64,000 bases of DNA. It comes from Bathymodiolus brooksi (lineage: Eukaryota > Mollusca > Bivalvia > Mytilida > Modiolidae). Below the pieces are notes generated by a model. That model ran no database searches, was not told the origin of the DNA, and saw nothing but the letters and a program-made list of their open reading frames with translations. Numbering within the stretch: the stretch's first letter is position 1; each line of letters starts with the position of its first letter. Of the stretch, positions 36,601-44,495 are shown in pieces. The stretch spans positions 52,594,646 to 52,658,645 of the forward strand of contig OY804582.1 in the NCBI GenBank assembly GCA_963680875.1, given 5' to 3'. Made by a program: the position numbers and the translations under genes.

Positions 36601-37362
36601 CTGCTTCTGCAATCAGTGCCTATCACTGGAGTTGTGAGTTCGAATCCAGCTCATGGCGAGGTGTACTCGATACAACCGTATGTGATAAAGTTTGTCCATT
36701 ACTCGTGGCAGAACCGTGGTGTTCTCTTGGTACTCCGGTTTCCTCCACCAATAAAACTGACAGCCACAATATTACTGGAATATTGTTGAAAGTGGCGTTA
36801 ACACTATAACCATATCTTAAATGATTTGGCCATGTGTACTACAAATTAGAGTTAATAGTATGAGCTTAAAGCATAGTTAAAATATTTAAGTTATATCACG
36901 TGGTGGTCAGGTTTATTAGAGAACTTTAACGAATCCAACCAGTGATTTTGGAATAAAAAGATATTGAGAACTAGGAGTATTTAAAATGTGAAATATTTTT
37001 TATTTATTTTGACATGACAGCCAATGACAATCCACAAAGAAGTTTACCCTATGAACTAATACATTTGTCAGTAAGATCATTCTTTAGACCCTACTTGGAA
37101 AAACAGATGCATTTAAAAAAAAGAAATTGTTTGAAAGGTGGTTGGTGTTATTGTGTATGAATATACTGTCGATCAGTACTGCTGTACTTCTGTGTTTTAT
37201 TACGCTCTACTATGAATGTGCAATGATGTTGTGATGTTCAAGAGAGTTAAATATACATGTAATAGTTAATATTTAATGCAAGAAAATATTATAACGTTAT
37301 TTACAGCTACATCTTTGCGACCCTCAAGCAGTGGAGTAAAATTAGACCAAATCAGACTGTGA
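15548..37362 (+). CDS. Gene B: single-pass membrane protein with DUF7044/DUF7042-like ectodomain, two alternative C-termini
   Basis: Exons: 15548-15611, 19506-19673, 19975-20152, 20771-20874, 21765-21902, 22733-22909, 23681-23796, 24629-24746, 28664-28876, 33603-33689, 34649-34840, then either 35015-35160 or 37307-37362. All borders are AG/GT and phases chain exactly; totals are 1701 nt (566 aa) or 1611 nt (536 aa). Residues 1-21 form the signal peptide. Residues 22-77 are Cys-rich. From 81 a CNLP...W..TWYDS domain runs to about 171. [12 protein letters not shown]...C domain covers about 224-276, followed by two beta modules to 354. A helix spans about 371-392. A Lys-rich stop-transfer ([10 protein letters not shown]) precedes an acidic and Pro-rich tail. 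This resembles uncharacterised DUF7042-type animal surface proteins; ligand and role are unknown. Exons 1, 2 and 10 are the less certain ones. Confidence 0.78.
16848..16990. repeat. 42-bp tandem repeat, three copies
   Basis: The unit ttaatgttcttaccaaacac plus ggaacac..tttgacctccgtc is repeated about 3 times within gene B intron 1. Confidence 0.75.
17640..17845. repeat. 51-bp tandem repeat, four copies
   Basis: The unit tacttttaattcagatatc plus ggccctacactttctatgaa and ctccg.. is repeated four times, with the last copies more diverged. Non-coding, in gene B intron 1. Confidence 0.8.
18090..18515 (-). repeat. SINE family 2 copy with a family 1 tail fragment inserted
   Basis: Family 2 order is intact on both sides, but 18353-18405 holds 'gccacgatataactgaaata' and 'aacgttaaacacc', the family 1 tail. 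The extra length (about 425 against 345 bp) fits a nested insertion. Confidence 0.65.
19088..19425 (+). repeat. SINE family 2, head-first on plus
   Basis: It starts 'accgcatcggtggtgaaatg' (A box tggtgaaatgg), B box gggttcgaacacc, core 'gcgacatgtctacccgcgg', and tail 'cgccatgatatag' to 'caacaatcactcact'. This is the best copy for defining the family. It ends about 80 bp before gene B exon 2. Confidence 0.75.
19506..19673 (+). CDS. Gene B exon 2, Cys-rich N-terminal segment
   Basis: The exon is 168 nt. Acceptor ttggatag| was chosen because it alone gives phase 1 in this open frame. Donor AAAA|GTAAGTG is strong. It reads [20 protein letters not shown]... and ends with NNCEIK, six Cys in all. 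The frame is open further upstream, so the 5' border could differ. Confidence 0.6.
19975..20152 (+). CDS. Gene B exon 3, CNLP domain (DUF7044-like)
   Basis: The exon is 178 nt, phase 1 in and phase 2 out, with acceptor gtttacag| and donor AA|GTAAGTTT. It reads [20 protein letters not shown]... and ends [16 protein letters not shown]. Gene C has the same exon at 50615-50792 with identical length and phases and the pattern CNLP..L..AWLDSG...FTCVE.DDTIFLFK. Confidence 0.85.
20190..20270 (+). repeat. SINE family 1 tail fragment
   Basis: The motif 'tttcccccaccaataaagct' is followed by 'gatataactgagatattgtt' and 'gaaagtggc'. Further tail-only copies lie at 21184-21310, 23178-23300 and 48543-48655, three of them ending in an (acaa)n-type tract. 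Confidence 0.6.
20771..20874 (+). CDS. Gene B exon 4, end of the first domain
   Basis: The exon is 104 nt, phase 2 in and phase 1 out, with acceptor tttatttag| and donor GCAG|GTTAGT. It reads [20 protein letters not shown] and ends SYYYYIMAG. The Cys, together with that in FTC of exon 3, is a likely disulfide pair. Confidence 0.8.
21184..21310 (+). repeat. SINE family 1 tail fragment with (acaa)n end
   Basis: It holds 'cctccggtttcctccaccaa', 'cgccacgatattattgaaat' and 'gaaagtggcattaagcacca', ending in a repeated acaa tract. Confidence 0.6.
21765..21902 (+). CDS. Gene B exon 5
   Basis: The exon is 138 nt, phase 1 in and out, with acceptor gtatttcag| and donor TCAG|GTAACTA. It reads [19 protein letters not shown]..., then TYCTP, and ends [11 protein letters not shown]. 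The counterpart in gene A is 7368-7487. Confidence 0.85.
22060..22300 (+). repeat. Interspersed repeat, inverted relative of 28000-28145
   Basis: The sequence from 'gggtaataacaaaattaccg' through 'caacaaccggaaaactgtga' to 'cctgacttggtacaggcat' recurs as its reverse complement at 28000-28145, next to the Penelope-like fragment. I recall the 'gacttggtacaggcat' phrase from bivalve repeats. Confidence 0.6.
22733..22909 (+). CDS. Gene B exon 6, DUF7042-like domain
   Basis: The exon is 177 nt, phase 1 in and out, with acceptor cttgtag| and donor TTCAA|GTAAGTC. It reads [19 protein letters not shown], then [14 protein letters not shown]. Four Cys positions and N-glycosylation sequons (NRT? no; NCSN and NLT fit N-x-S/T only for NLT) mark an extracellular domain. 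The match to gene A exon 3 is clear. Confidence 0.85.
23178..23300 (+). repeat. SINE family 1 tail fragment with (acaa)n end
   Basis: It holds 'tactccggtttcctccacaa', 'tccacgatacaagtgaaata' and 'aaagtggcgttaaacgccat', then an acaa tract. Confidence 0.6.
23681..23796 (+). CDS. Gene B exon 7
   Basis: The exon is 116 nt, phase 1 in and phase 0 out, with acceptor tattacag| and donor TTTG|GTAAATA. It reads [20 protein letters not shown] and ends NYRYTCL. The counterpart in gene A is 2850-2953. Confidence 0.85.
24629..24746 (+). CDS. Gene B exon 8
   Basis: The exon is 118 nt, phase 0 in and phase 1 out, with acceptor ttcatag| and donor TATT|GTAAGTC. It reads [18 protein letters not shown] and ends AVLTPY. 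The STNPGxC motif is shared with gene A (1-54) and gene C (48065-48188). Confidence 0.85.
25381..25533. repeat. Hairpin MITE with near-perfect arms
   Basis: caattgtagcatgttg at the left pairs with caacatgctataattg at the right. Inside, gatacatgattttatcgcac and gtgcgataaaatcatgtatc are exact complements, as are 'acaatatcgacc' and 'ggtcgatattgt'. The arms are about 65 bp, with only a short loop. Confidence 0.65.
26385..26680 (+). repeat. 35-bp tandem repeat, about 8 copies, made from a repeat's first bases
   Basis: The unit agataccaaaggggaaatca plus gaagtcgtaaatcta repeats about eight times. The same words begin dispersed copies at 34058, 42938, 47328 and 50358 once each, so this is a local expansion of that end. 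Confidence 0.8.
26680..27055 (+). repeat. Interspersed repeat body ('gggacagac...cacgaacc' family)
   Basis: Words in order: 'aggacagacaatacagtggc', 'aagagggacagacaagacaa', 'aaagattgagcaacacgaac' in essence. Same family as 34058, 42938, 47328 and 50358. Confidence 0.55.
27345..28145 (-). mobile_element. Penelope-like retroelement fragment, N-terminal reverse transcriptase region
   Basis: The minus frame 27875-27345 encodes about 140 residues before diverging. It contains [19 protein letters not shown], a signature I recall for Penelope-like reverse transcriptases, followed by [15 protein letters not shown] and a region rich in helix formers. It stops after [10 protein letters not shown], before the catalytic palm motifs, which are absent. 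A probable in-frame continuation upstream (28000-27880) reads ...[11 protein letters not shown]. The element is 3'-truncated and not functional. It sits in the large gene B intron between exons 8 and 9. Confidence 0.7.
28255..28330 (+). other. Possible hammerhead-like motif
   Basis: ctgatga at about 28270 is followed by a stem gtttg/caagc and then gaaa. Penelope-like elements are known to carry hammerhead ribozymes. Here the core has an extra A after CUGAUGA and I could not find stems I and III, so this may be only a sequence coincidence. Confidence 0.2.
28431..28604. mobile_element. MITE with pogo/Tigger-like ends
   Basis: The left end gtggcacttgtgcaatccga and the reverse complement of the right end cagtggaacctttctaatct share a gtgg-a-ctt---aat pattern. 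The interior repeats 'ccgacaccc' and 'cagacac'. It lies in a TA-rich tract, fitting TA target duplication. The family name is from recall of the CAGTGGAACCTC-type ends. Confidence 0.5.
28664..28876 (+). CDS. Gene B exon 9, transmembrane helix and stop-transfer
   Basis: The exon is 213 nt, phase 1 in and out, with acceptor ttttacag| and donor GAAG|GTACCAG. A Thr/Ser-rich stalk ([12 protein letters not shown]) precedes a hydrophobic stretch of about 22 residues ending ACCLY, then KKYKKKKEE and a Lys/Glu-rich cytoplasmic start. Confidence 0.85.
29447..33190. repeat. Large minisatellite, 35-bp and 42-bp units, about 90 copies, in a gene B intron
   Basis: The core unit is tttactcgtagctcgtagtc plus acctagaagattttatgctt. 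The 42-bp form has 'ctcgtag' doubled and fills about 29700-32650. The flanks (29447-29700 and 32640-33190) use the shorter form with a single 'ctcgcagtcac' or 'ctcatagtcac'. A subset near 32720-32850 changes to 'ctcttaattacgtagaagg'. Open frames on plus ([11 protein letters not shown] repeats) are broken by poly-T length changes and are not a gene. Confidence 0.9.
33211..33406. mobile_element. Short CAGGGGCGGATCCAGG element inside the minisatellite
   Basis: The inverted ends caggggcggatccagg and cctggatccgcccctg are exact complements. The target TAGAC is present at 33206-33210 and 33407-33411, and the minisatellite word continues on both sides. The interior has G- and C-runs and no ORF. Confidence 0.8.
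33603..33689 (+). CDS. Gene B exon 10, optional
   Basis: The exon is 87 nt, phase 1 in and out, acceptor tttcacaag|, donor TCGG|GTAATGA. It reads [20 protein letters not shown] and ends EYSLYIKS. Inclusion or skipping keeps frame. There is no counterpart in gene C, so it is the least supported exon. Confidence 0.55.
34058..34290 (+). repeat. Interspersed repeat copy ('accaaaggggtaatcagaaa')
   Basis: Order 'taccaaaggggtaatcag', 'acacaatggcc', 'gagcaacacgaaccccac', 'gcagttcctgctccgctga', 'cgtcgtgctgctcttatta'. It matches 42938-43225 and 50358-50575. Confidence 0.65.
34649..34840 (+). CDS. Gene B exon 11, cytoplasmic Pro-rich segment
   Basis: The exon is 192 nt, phase 1 in and out, acceptor tattcttag|, donor TATTA|GTAAGAG. 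It reads [20 protein letters not shown], an acidic DDDD, then PRPAPPSTP. Gene C has an exon with the same start (DSDIAEVILQ) at 44425-44495, which fixes frame and border. Confidence 0.8.
35015..35160 (+). CDS. Gene B alternative last exon a
   Basis: Acceptor atttattatag| in phase 1. 48 codons read [20 protein letters not shown] and end DTCRFTIN then TGA. AATAAA at 36052-36057 could serve as its poly(A) signal. It has no resemblance to exon b. Confidence 0.65.
35357..35546. repeat. Hairpin element in the 3' region of gene B
   Basis: ttaagaattgaatg...tattcttttgaagtt pairs with aacttcaaaagaatgcattc...aattctta, and 'gtatgaaagcgttga' with 'tcaacgctttcatac'. It would lie in the 3' UTR of isoform a. 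Confidence 0.6.
36085..36400. repeat. About 30-bp tandem repeat ('aaccaatcacaaacgtcat')
   Basis: About ten copies of attaaccaatcacaaacgtc plus atgacaca, with swaps between 'aacgtcat' and 'aatggttatt'. In the intron of isoform b. Confidence 0.75.
36553..36810 (+). repeat. SINE family 1, full-length variant
   Basis: B box gtgagttcgaatccagc, then 'ggtactccggtttcctccac' and 'ggaatattgttgaaagtggc'. The head matches the copy at 238-484. Confidence 0.65.
37307..37362 (+). CDS. Gene B alternative last exon b
   Basis: Acceptor gttatttacag| in phase 1. 18 codons read [17 protein letters not shown] then TGA. A candidate AATAAA lies at 37528-37533. Reading from exon 11 to either a or b stays in frame. 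Confidence 0.6.
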
Positions 37363-38685
37363 AATAAGTGTTAGGACATCAAACAGGAATTTGAGGAGAA
37401 ACCATCAAAACGATCTCGAGGACGACATTTATGATAAAATACAATATAATATGTTACATTTGTAATAAGTAATACACTTTTTTATATTGTACATTGTACA
37501 TACTACAGACGTTTAACGTCACGTGATAATAAATCTCATATGTTTTGTGTATTAAGGACTTAATAATCACACTCAGAAATCATAGTTTTATTCATAAACT
37601 ACCTAAGCTAGTTCTAAACAGCAATAGCTTATTTTAACGTGTTACTCTATTCTCTTAATTAATCATCCAGTAATTTGTTAATGTGTGGCTCATCATTTGC
37701 AGAAGGGTTAAATATAGTTGTATATTTATGATACATAATTGTGGTTTTTTCTTAAATGATATTGTATGAAATAGTTTATAATACAATCAGTACATTTACT
37801 GGGTGTAGGTATAAACTTAAGTTTGCTTTATAGGTCTACTAGATGTATAAAGTCTCCTGGTACCCTGTGTCTTATGTCGAGCGGAGGGCAACAGACACTG
37901 TTCGAACAAGGAATGCGCAGTAGACACCCAGATGAACTTGCAAGCAAAATGTAAAATGTTATTATCTTTTTTTGTGAAAATTTAAGAATTGTTTGATTAT
38001 ACGGCATTGCAGTATAAATACAATATAAGTACATTGTCGGGAAATATAGAATATATTGTTATTCGCCTCGAAATATAGAAAGGTTCATCAGAGGCTCACT
38101 TTTCTTCCTGTTTCTAAAGCTGCTATAATTAAATTTATATTTGCTGACAATGTACGAAACAGTGGACTATATATGAAATTTAACATGAATATTCTATGAC
38201 TTGTTGTAAATCTCATTTTAACTATTCTGTAGTCTTGTTTTTGTGTATAAATTATTCATTTGAATTAAATCTATTTCATTAGTTGTTTGATATATTTAAA
38301 GACATTGTGAAGCCTTTAGTATCATTCGTGGATTAATGTAGATATTACACGATAGAGAACACCGATGGGGCAATCAATTTGGACAATCCAGAGAAACTGA
38401 CAACATAGGGTACACAAGACGAAGAATAACAAAACCAAAACCATAACAACATATGTGCTGGACACCTCTATGCGCAAATAAACACAACAAACGTAAACAA
38501 GACATGAGCGCTACTACAAACAACCGGAGGTAAAGTGCGAACCGAACATCGTTTTTATGCGGACATCCCCGGTAACGGAAATTACAACACGGACTCAGAA
38601 CGTAAAGACATATAATATGACAACACAAAAAACTAAGAAGACATGAGCAACACGGACACCACCCCAAAAATAAACTGGGGGTGGG
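37363..38685. other. Downstream region of gene B, no gene seen
   Basis: AT-rich, with the presumed 3' UTR of isoform b first. 38360-38690 has a purine-rich block (aacaacatatgtgctggac...gacatgagcaacacggac) that looks like an old interspersed repeat. Confidence 0.3.
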
Positions 38686-38689
38686 GTAA

Positions 38690-40880
38690 CCACATCGGTT
38701 GTGTAAGATTTAACGTATTCGTTTTGAGTGGTAGATCGTGGATTAAAACTGAAGACTATCAAATTGGTGTCTTTTGCTTCTTCACTAGACATGTAATATT
38801 AAGAAGTAAGAACAAAGACTGGAAGGCTCACAATCATCAGGATAATGTGGCCAGCGACATGTCAATCTATTGATGGTTGTCTGGAAGGCTCACAATCATC
38901 AGGATAATATGGCCAGCGACATGTCTATCTATTGATGGTTGTCGTAAGGCTCACAATCATCAGGATAATGTGGCCAGCGACATCTCTATCTATTAATGGT
39001 TGTCTGGAAGGCTCACAATCATCAGGATAATGTGGCCAGCGACATGTCTATCTATTGATAGTTGTCTGGAAGGCTCACAATCATCAGGATAATGTGGCCA
39101 GCGACATGTCTATCTATTGATGGTTGTCTGGAAGGCTCACAATCATCAGGATAATGTGGCCAGCGACATGTCTATCTATTGATGGTTGTCTGGAAGGCTC
39201 ACAATCATCAGGATAATGTGGCCAGCGACATGTCTATCTATTGATGGTTGTCTGTAAGGCTCACAGTCATCAGGATAATGTGGCCAGCGACATCTCTATC
39301 TATTGATGGTTGTCTGGAAGGCTCACAATCATCAGGATAATGTGGCCAGCGACATGTCTATCTATTGATGGTTGTCTGGAAGGCTCACAATCATCAGGAT
39401 AATGTGGCCAGCGACATCTCTATCTATTGATGGTTGTCTGGAAGGCTCACAATCATCAGGATAATGTGGCCAGCGACATGTCTATCTATTGATGGTTGTC
39501 TGGAAGGCTCACAATCATCAGGATAATGTGGCCAGCGACATCTCTATCTATTGATGGTTGTCTGGAAGGCTCACAATCATCAGGATAATATGACCAGCGA
39601 CATGTCTATCTATTGATGGTTGCCTGGAAGGCTCACAATCATCAGGATAATGTGGCCAGTGACATGTCTATCTATTGACTGGAAGGCTCACAAACATCGG
39701 ATAATATGGCCAGCGACATGTCTATCTATTGATGGTTGTCTGGAAGGCTCACAATCATCAGGATAATGTGGCCAGCGACATCTCTATCTATTGATGGTTG
39801 TCTGGAAGGCTCACAATCATCAGGATAATGTGGCCAGCGACATCTCTATCTATTGATGGTTGTCTGGAAGGCTCACAATCATCAGGATAATGTGACAAGC
39901 GACATCTCTATCTATTGATGGTTGTCTGGAAGGCTCACAATCAGCAGGATAATGTGGCCAGCGACATTTCTATCTATTGATGGTTGTCTGGAAGGCTCAC
40001 AATCATCAGGATAATGTGGCCAGCGACATGTCTATCTATTGATGGTTGTCTGGAAGGATCACAATCATCAGGATAATGTGGCCAGCGACATCTCTATTTA
40101 TTGATGGTTGTCTGGAAGGCTCACAATCATCAGGATAATGTGGTCAGCGACATCTCTATCTATTGATGGTTGTCTGGAAGGCTCACAATCATCAGGATAA
40201 TGTGGCCAGCGACATGTCTATCTATTGATGGTTGTCTGGAAGGCTCACAATCATCAGGATAATGTGGCCAGCGACATCTCTATCTATTGATGGTTGTCTG
40301 GAAGGCTCACAATCATCAGGATAATGTGGCCAGCGACATCTCTATCTATTGATGGTTGTCTGGAAGGCACACAATCATCAGGATAATGTGGCCAGCGACA
40401 TGTCTATCTATTGATGGTTGTCTGGAAGGTTCACAATCATCAGGATAATGTGGCCAGCGACATGTCTATCTATTGATGGTTGTCTGGAAGGCTCACAATC
40501 ATCAGGATAATGTGGCCAGCGACATCTCTATCTATTGATGGTTGTCTGGAAGGCTCACAATCATCAGGATAATATGACCAGCGACATGTCTATCTATTGA
40601 TGGTTGTCTGGAAGGCTCACAATCATCAGGATAATGTGGCAAGCGACATGTCTATCTATTGATGGGTGTCTGGAAGGCTCACAATCATCAGGATAATGTG
40701 GCCAGCGACATGTCTATCTATGGATGGTTGTCCCAGTGAGCTACCACTATAAAAATAAAACTAAGCGTGTTGGTCTAGTACAAAGCGAATATCATCATCA
40801 TCTCATCTAAATGTTCTCGCTATGATAGAGCTAAAATAAAATGCCCACTTGGCGTTAAACAACAATTACTTACCCAATAT
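38690..40880 (+). repeat. SINE family 2 copy with a 62-bp minisatellite expanded inside it
   Basis: The head (38690-38815) has 'gagtggtagatcgtgg', and the tail (40735-40880) has 'cagtgagctaccactataaa' and 'aactaagcgtgttggtctag'. Between them about 31 copies of tggttgtctggaaggctcac / aatcatcaggataatgtggc / cagcgacatgtctatctatt ga fill 38820-40735. The unit matches the SINE stretch 'ctcagaatcagaataatgtg...agcgacatgtctacc' at 19210-19260. Confidence 0.85.
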
Positions 40881-40956
40881 GAGGAGGGTCTGTGTATCGC
40901 TGGTGTGGTCTTGTATTTCCGGATTATGACGTTTTGTACTTGCCTCAAAATATTTA

Positions 40957-41230
40957 GGGCCCGGGTGGCTCAATGGGTTAGGTAGTTGGATTACCTAACA
41001 ACTCATACAAGCCTATCACCAACACGGCGTGGGTTTGCGTCCGGCTTTGTAAATTACAAAAAATGGTGAACTCGACTCGCAGCCGCAAGTGATAAAGCTT
41101 ACCAGTTGCTTGCCCATGGTCAGTGGTTCTCTCTGGGTACTCCGGCTTCTTCCACCACTAAAACTGGTCGCCATGATATAGCTGAAATATTGCTGAAAAT
41201 CAAATCAAATCAATCAAATCAAAATCAAAA
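40957..41230 (+). repeat. Full-length SINE family 1
   Basis: The A box 'ggtggctcaatgggttag' and B-box-like 'gggtttgcgtccggc' precede the conserved tail and a (caaat)n-like end. Together with 779-1050 it defines the family. Confidence 0.75.
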
Positions 41231-41477
41231 TATTCATGTTTCAATAATCTCAATTGTAAATAAAGTATGTAAAGATGTCATTTGTTCTGACAATTTTAAT
41301 ACATTCTACATACAACAATCAAATACATAACACGTTATATAACTATATCGAATTATAAATCAAATTTGGGAGGTCATCGCTAGAGCAAAATATTGCTTTA
41401 GCAATATTTACAGTTTTTCCTCGAAGAGTCGTGAATGTGTTCTTCGTAGAATAAAATGTTACTGTGGTCTGTAAGAT

Positions 41478-41577
41478 GTTCTAATAAATAGAAACCCTAA
41501 TAAATAGAAACCCTAATAAATAGAAACCCAAATAAATAGAAACCCTAATAAATAGAAACCCTAATAAATAGAAAACC
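41478..41577. repeat. 16-bp tandem repeat, six copies
   Basis: The unit aataaatagaaaccct repeats six times with almost no change. Confidence 0.85.
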
Positions 41578-44424
41578 CGGATATAAAATATCAACGATAC
41601 ACAAGTAAAGAGAAATAAAACTCAAAAGAGTAAAACTATTGTTAACATCTCATTATTTGTTCATAGCCAGAAATGATGGGTACTTTGCTCATTTGCATAT
41701 CTAAGATGGCGACGCCGGGACGTCTGCAATTTTCATATGATCTATATAGACGATATCATTCATAATTGCATGTGTGTCATTTTCTGAACTTGAAAATGAT
41801 ACATTGAATCAAGCTGAATTAAATGAAATAAAAATTAACGAAAACAATTAAATATTCGAGGTTCCTGGACTAAATGAAAATCCGAGGCGACGAACCCTTT
41901 TTTGGCCTTAAGAGTCTATGTAAAAATGTCTGAAATACATGAAACTGGTGGCGTGTGACACAAAATTTAACAATGAATGACATTTGGCGACATATTTTCT
42001 GAAATTAATTTAGATTCCTCAATAATATATGTAATTATATTAACTAACCATATATTTCTAGCTTCTAAACTCGGGGTTCCCACAATAAATATAATATGAT
42101 CATTTTTGCATGATTGCGATATCAAAGACATGTCTAAAATCGTTACAAAACAAAAATATTTGAATTTTGACAGAAGAAAAACTTTGCGGAAATAAACAAT
42201 AACTTTTAATTTTCGAATCATTGACGGACACATTGAATTTCCGTACTATAGGCTATTTTTGACAAATCTAATAAACGATCCATCAAGCTTGAAACTGCAG
42301 TCACGTGATCAAAATCTAATTTAAATATGATGAATATTTATGAGGAAAGTACCCTCAATTTCTGGATATGTAGAGGATGGCAACTTTAATGTTAATGTCA
42401 CCGCGTGTGTCTTGTATTCACCACTAAGACCTACAGGAAGTTGCTTTTTACTTTCCAAGAGCATGGTATTCCTAAAAAAACTAGTCACTCACGCCTTTGA
42501 AGGATTCGTTCATTTATACACACTATTAAGTAGAATTTCTATCACGACACCGTTGTTTGTGTTATTGTTAATTCAAAAGTTACACGAGGAAGAACTACAT
42601 TACGATTGTCTGGGGGAAAGTTAGAAGGGACCAAAGAGGTAAGCAGAAGTCGTAAATAAAAGAGGGACAGATAATACAATTACCTAAAGAAAAAGACAAA
42701 CGAAGTAGGTAATACACGTAGTAGCAATATTAAATGTTCATGTCGTTTTCATAAAATTATCATCATTCCGGAAATCTGGGAATTCCTCGTACGAAAGGAA
42801 TGAACATTTGTTGTTATTCTATTTTGGGAGCTCTACCTCCTTTAAAGATCATATAATTTACACTAATTAGTGTGATCTGTTATTTCCTTTCTATGATAGA
42901 TAGCCCATGTATGAATTAATCCTTTAAGAAGAGTTTGAAGATACTAAAGGAAAGGGACAAAAGGGTTAACAACGATATATAGAAAACACTACACACAAAA
43001 CTAAAGATTGAGCAACACGAACCCCACTAAGAACTGACTGTGACCTCATATGCCCCGGAAGGGTGGCAGTTCCTGCTCCACTAGTGGCACCCGTCGTGTT
43101 ACTCTTGTTGCAAACCCAATGATAAGCCATGAATGAGGAGAGGGACGGGAAGTGTTTACAACAAGTGTAACATATCCGTGGTCATTTGTGACACAGATAT
43201 TCGTTAAAGGTTAACCAAGTCATGGTGGGGTGGCGATCGTAAAATGTTCGAAGTGATGACTTCAACTCAACCAATGGGAACCCTTGATTCAGTAGCTTCC
43301 ATTTAAGATCTTTGTCTATCGGCAAACCTTTTTTTTTAAGACTTCGACTAGTCATACTCTTTGAATATAATGTTATATACTGCTAAATAAAAGACAAATG
43401 AACTATGTTGTGTGTATACTTCTGATATATAAGAATGTAAGGTTTTATTTATATTGAACTCTCTATTTCATTAGAAAATTTACTATAAAGTCTATAAATG
43501 TTAACAGGTATGCCAGTAATAAGTAAAATGGTAATCCATTCTATGCCGTCTCATCATTATTTGCTAGATAATGACAAATTGTATGTTAATAAAAGGTAGA
43601 TATCTAATCTAGTGCACACTATGCGTTTCAGTTATGCTTTCAACTGACCAATGAAATCCATGGCCTGATGTAGGTGCCTGGAAAACATAGCACATGGGGT
43701 GGGTGTAGGAATACAAACTCACGTCACGTCGACTAGCAGTTGGCTTTATATCTCCCTATGCAATGACTAGTTATCACCACAAAAGTTGTGTGTTCGATTC
43801 CCGCTAGTTTGCAACGACAATTCGAAACTAATTAATGTGATGAAGTTTGGCAATGACTGGTAACGTTTCCTCAAACAATAACCAACAGCAAGGATAAAAC
43901 TGATATATTGAGGAAGATCGAGTTTATAACACCCATACTCAATCAATTAAAATTCACACCTGACATTTACAATATAATGATTTGAATAAAATGGATGACA
44001 GTCTGTTACATAGAAAAAATGAAGAAAAACAATAAAGAACATTACTGCCATAGATTTCTCATTAAACATTTAATATTAAGTCTAGTGTTAAATGTAATTT
44101 TGAGTTCCATGACAAGCCTACTAAAACTGATGATACTGGAAACAGTGCCATCCCTCTTGTTAATAATTAATATAAAGGGTAATATATTGCCTTCAGCGAT
44201 GACTGATGTTCTATATTACTATTGGACAATGGAAGTAAATAAATAGTCCAGTTTGTTCATCACAAAAGATCCTGTTAAATAATGGTTTATATTTAATTTT
44301 AATTAGATTATGAGCTGATACAATTGTCTTTCCATATCTGCGAGGAAAAATAACTAAATAAATATACATGTAGTTGAATAAAATAAATGATAGACAAATA
44401 TATAGTTCCTGTCATGAGGTAATC
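41578..44424. other. Intergenic repeats between the 3' ends of genes B and C
   Basis: The block 41830-42360 and the block 44545-44890 are diverged copies of one repeat ('gaaaatccgaggcgacgaac' against 'gaaaatcggaggcgataaac', then 'agagtttatgcaaaaat'). 42630-42700 and 42938-43225 are copies of the 'cacgaaccccac' family. 43690-43930 is an old SINE with B box gtgttcgattcccgc. No gene is seen. Confidence 0.5.
42938..43225 (+). repeat. Interspersed repeat copy, long
   Basis: 'agcaacacgaaccccactaa', 'cggaagggtggcagttcctg', 'cacccgtcgtgttactcttg', 'ataagccatgaatgaggaga'. It is the longest copy of the family in the window. Confidence 0.7.
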
Positions 44425-44495
44425 TTAGCTGATATAGACCGCTTTTGTTTGGTAAACTCGAGGTGTTTGTAATATTACTTCTGCTATGTCTGAAT
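44425..44495 (-). CDS. Gene C last exon
   Basis: Acceptor tctattttcag| in phase 1. It reads DSDIAEVILQTPRVYQTKAV, then YIS and TAA. The acceptor context and first codons equal those of gene B exon 11 (ATTCAGAYATR), showing that the exon upstream must end in phase 1. Confidence 0.65.
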
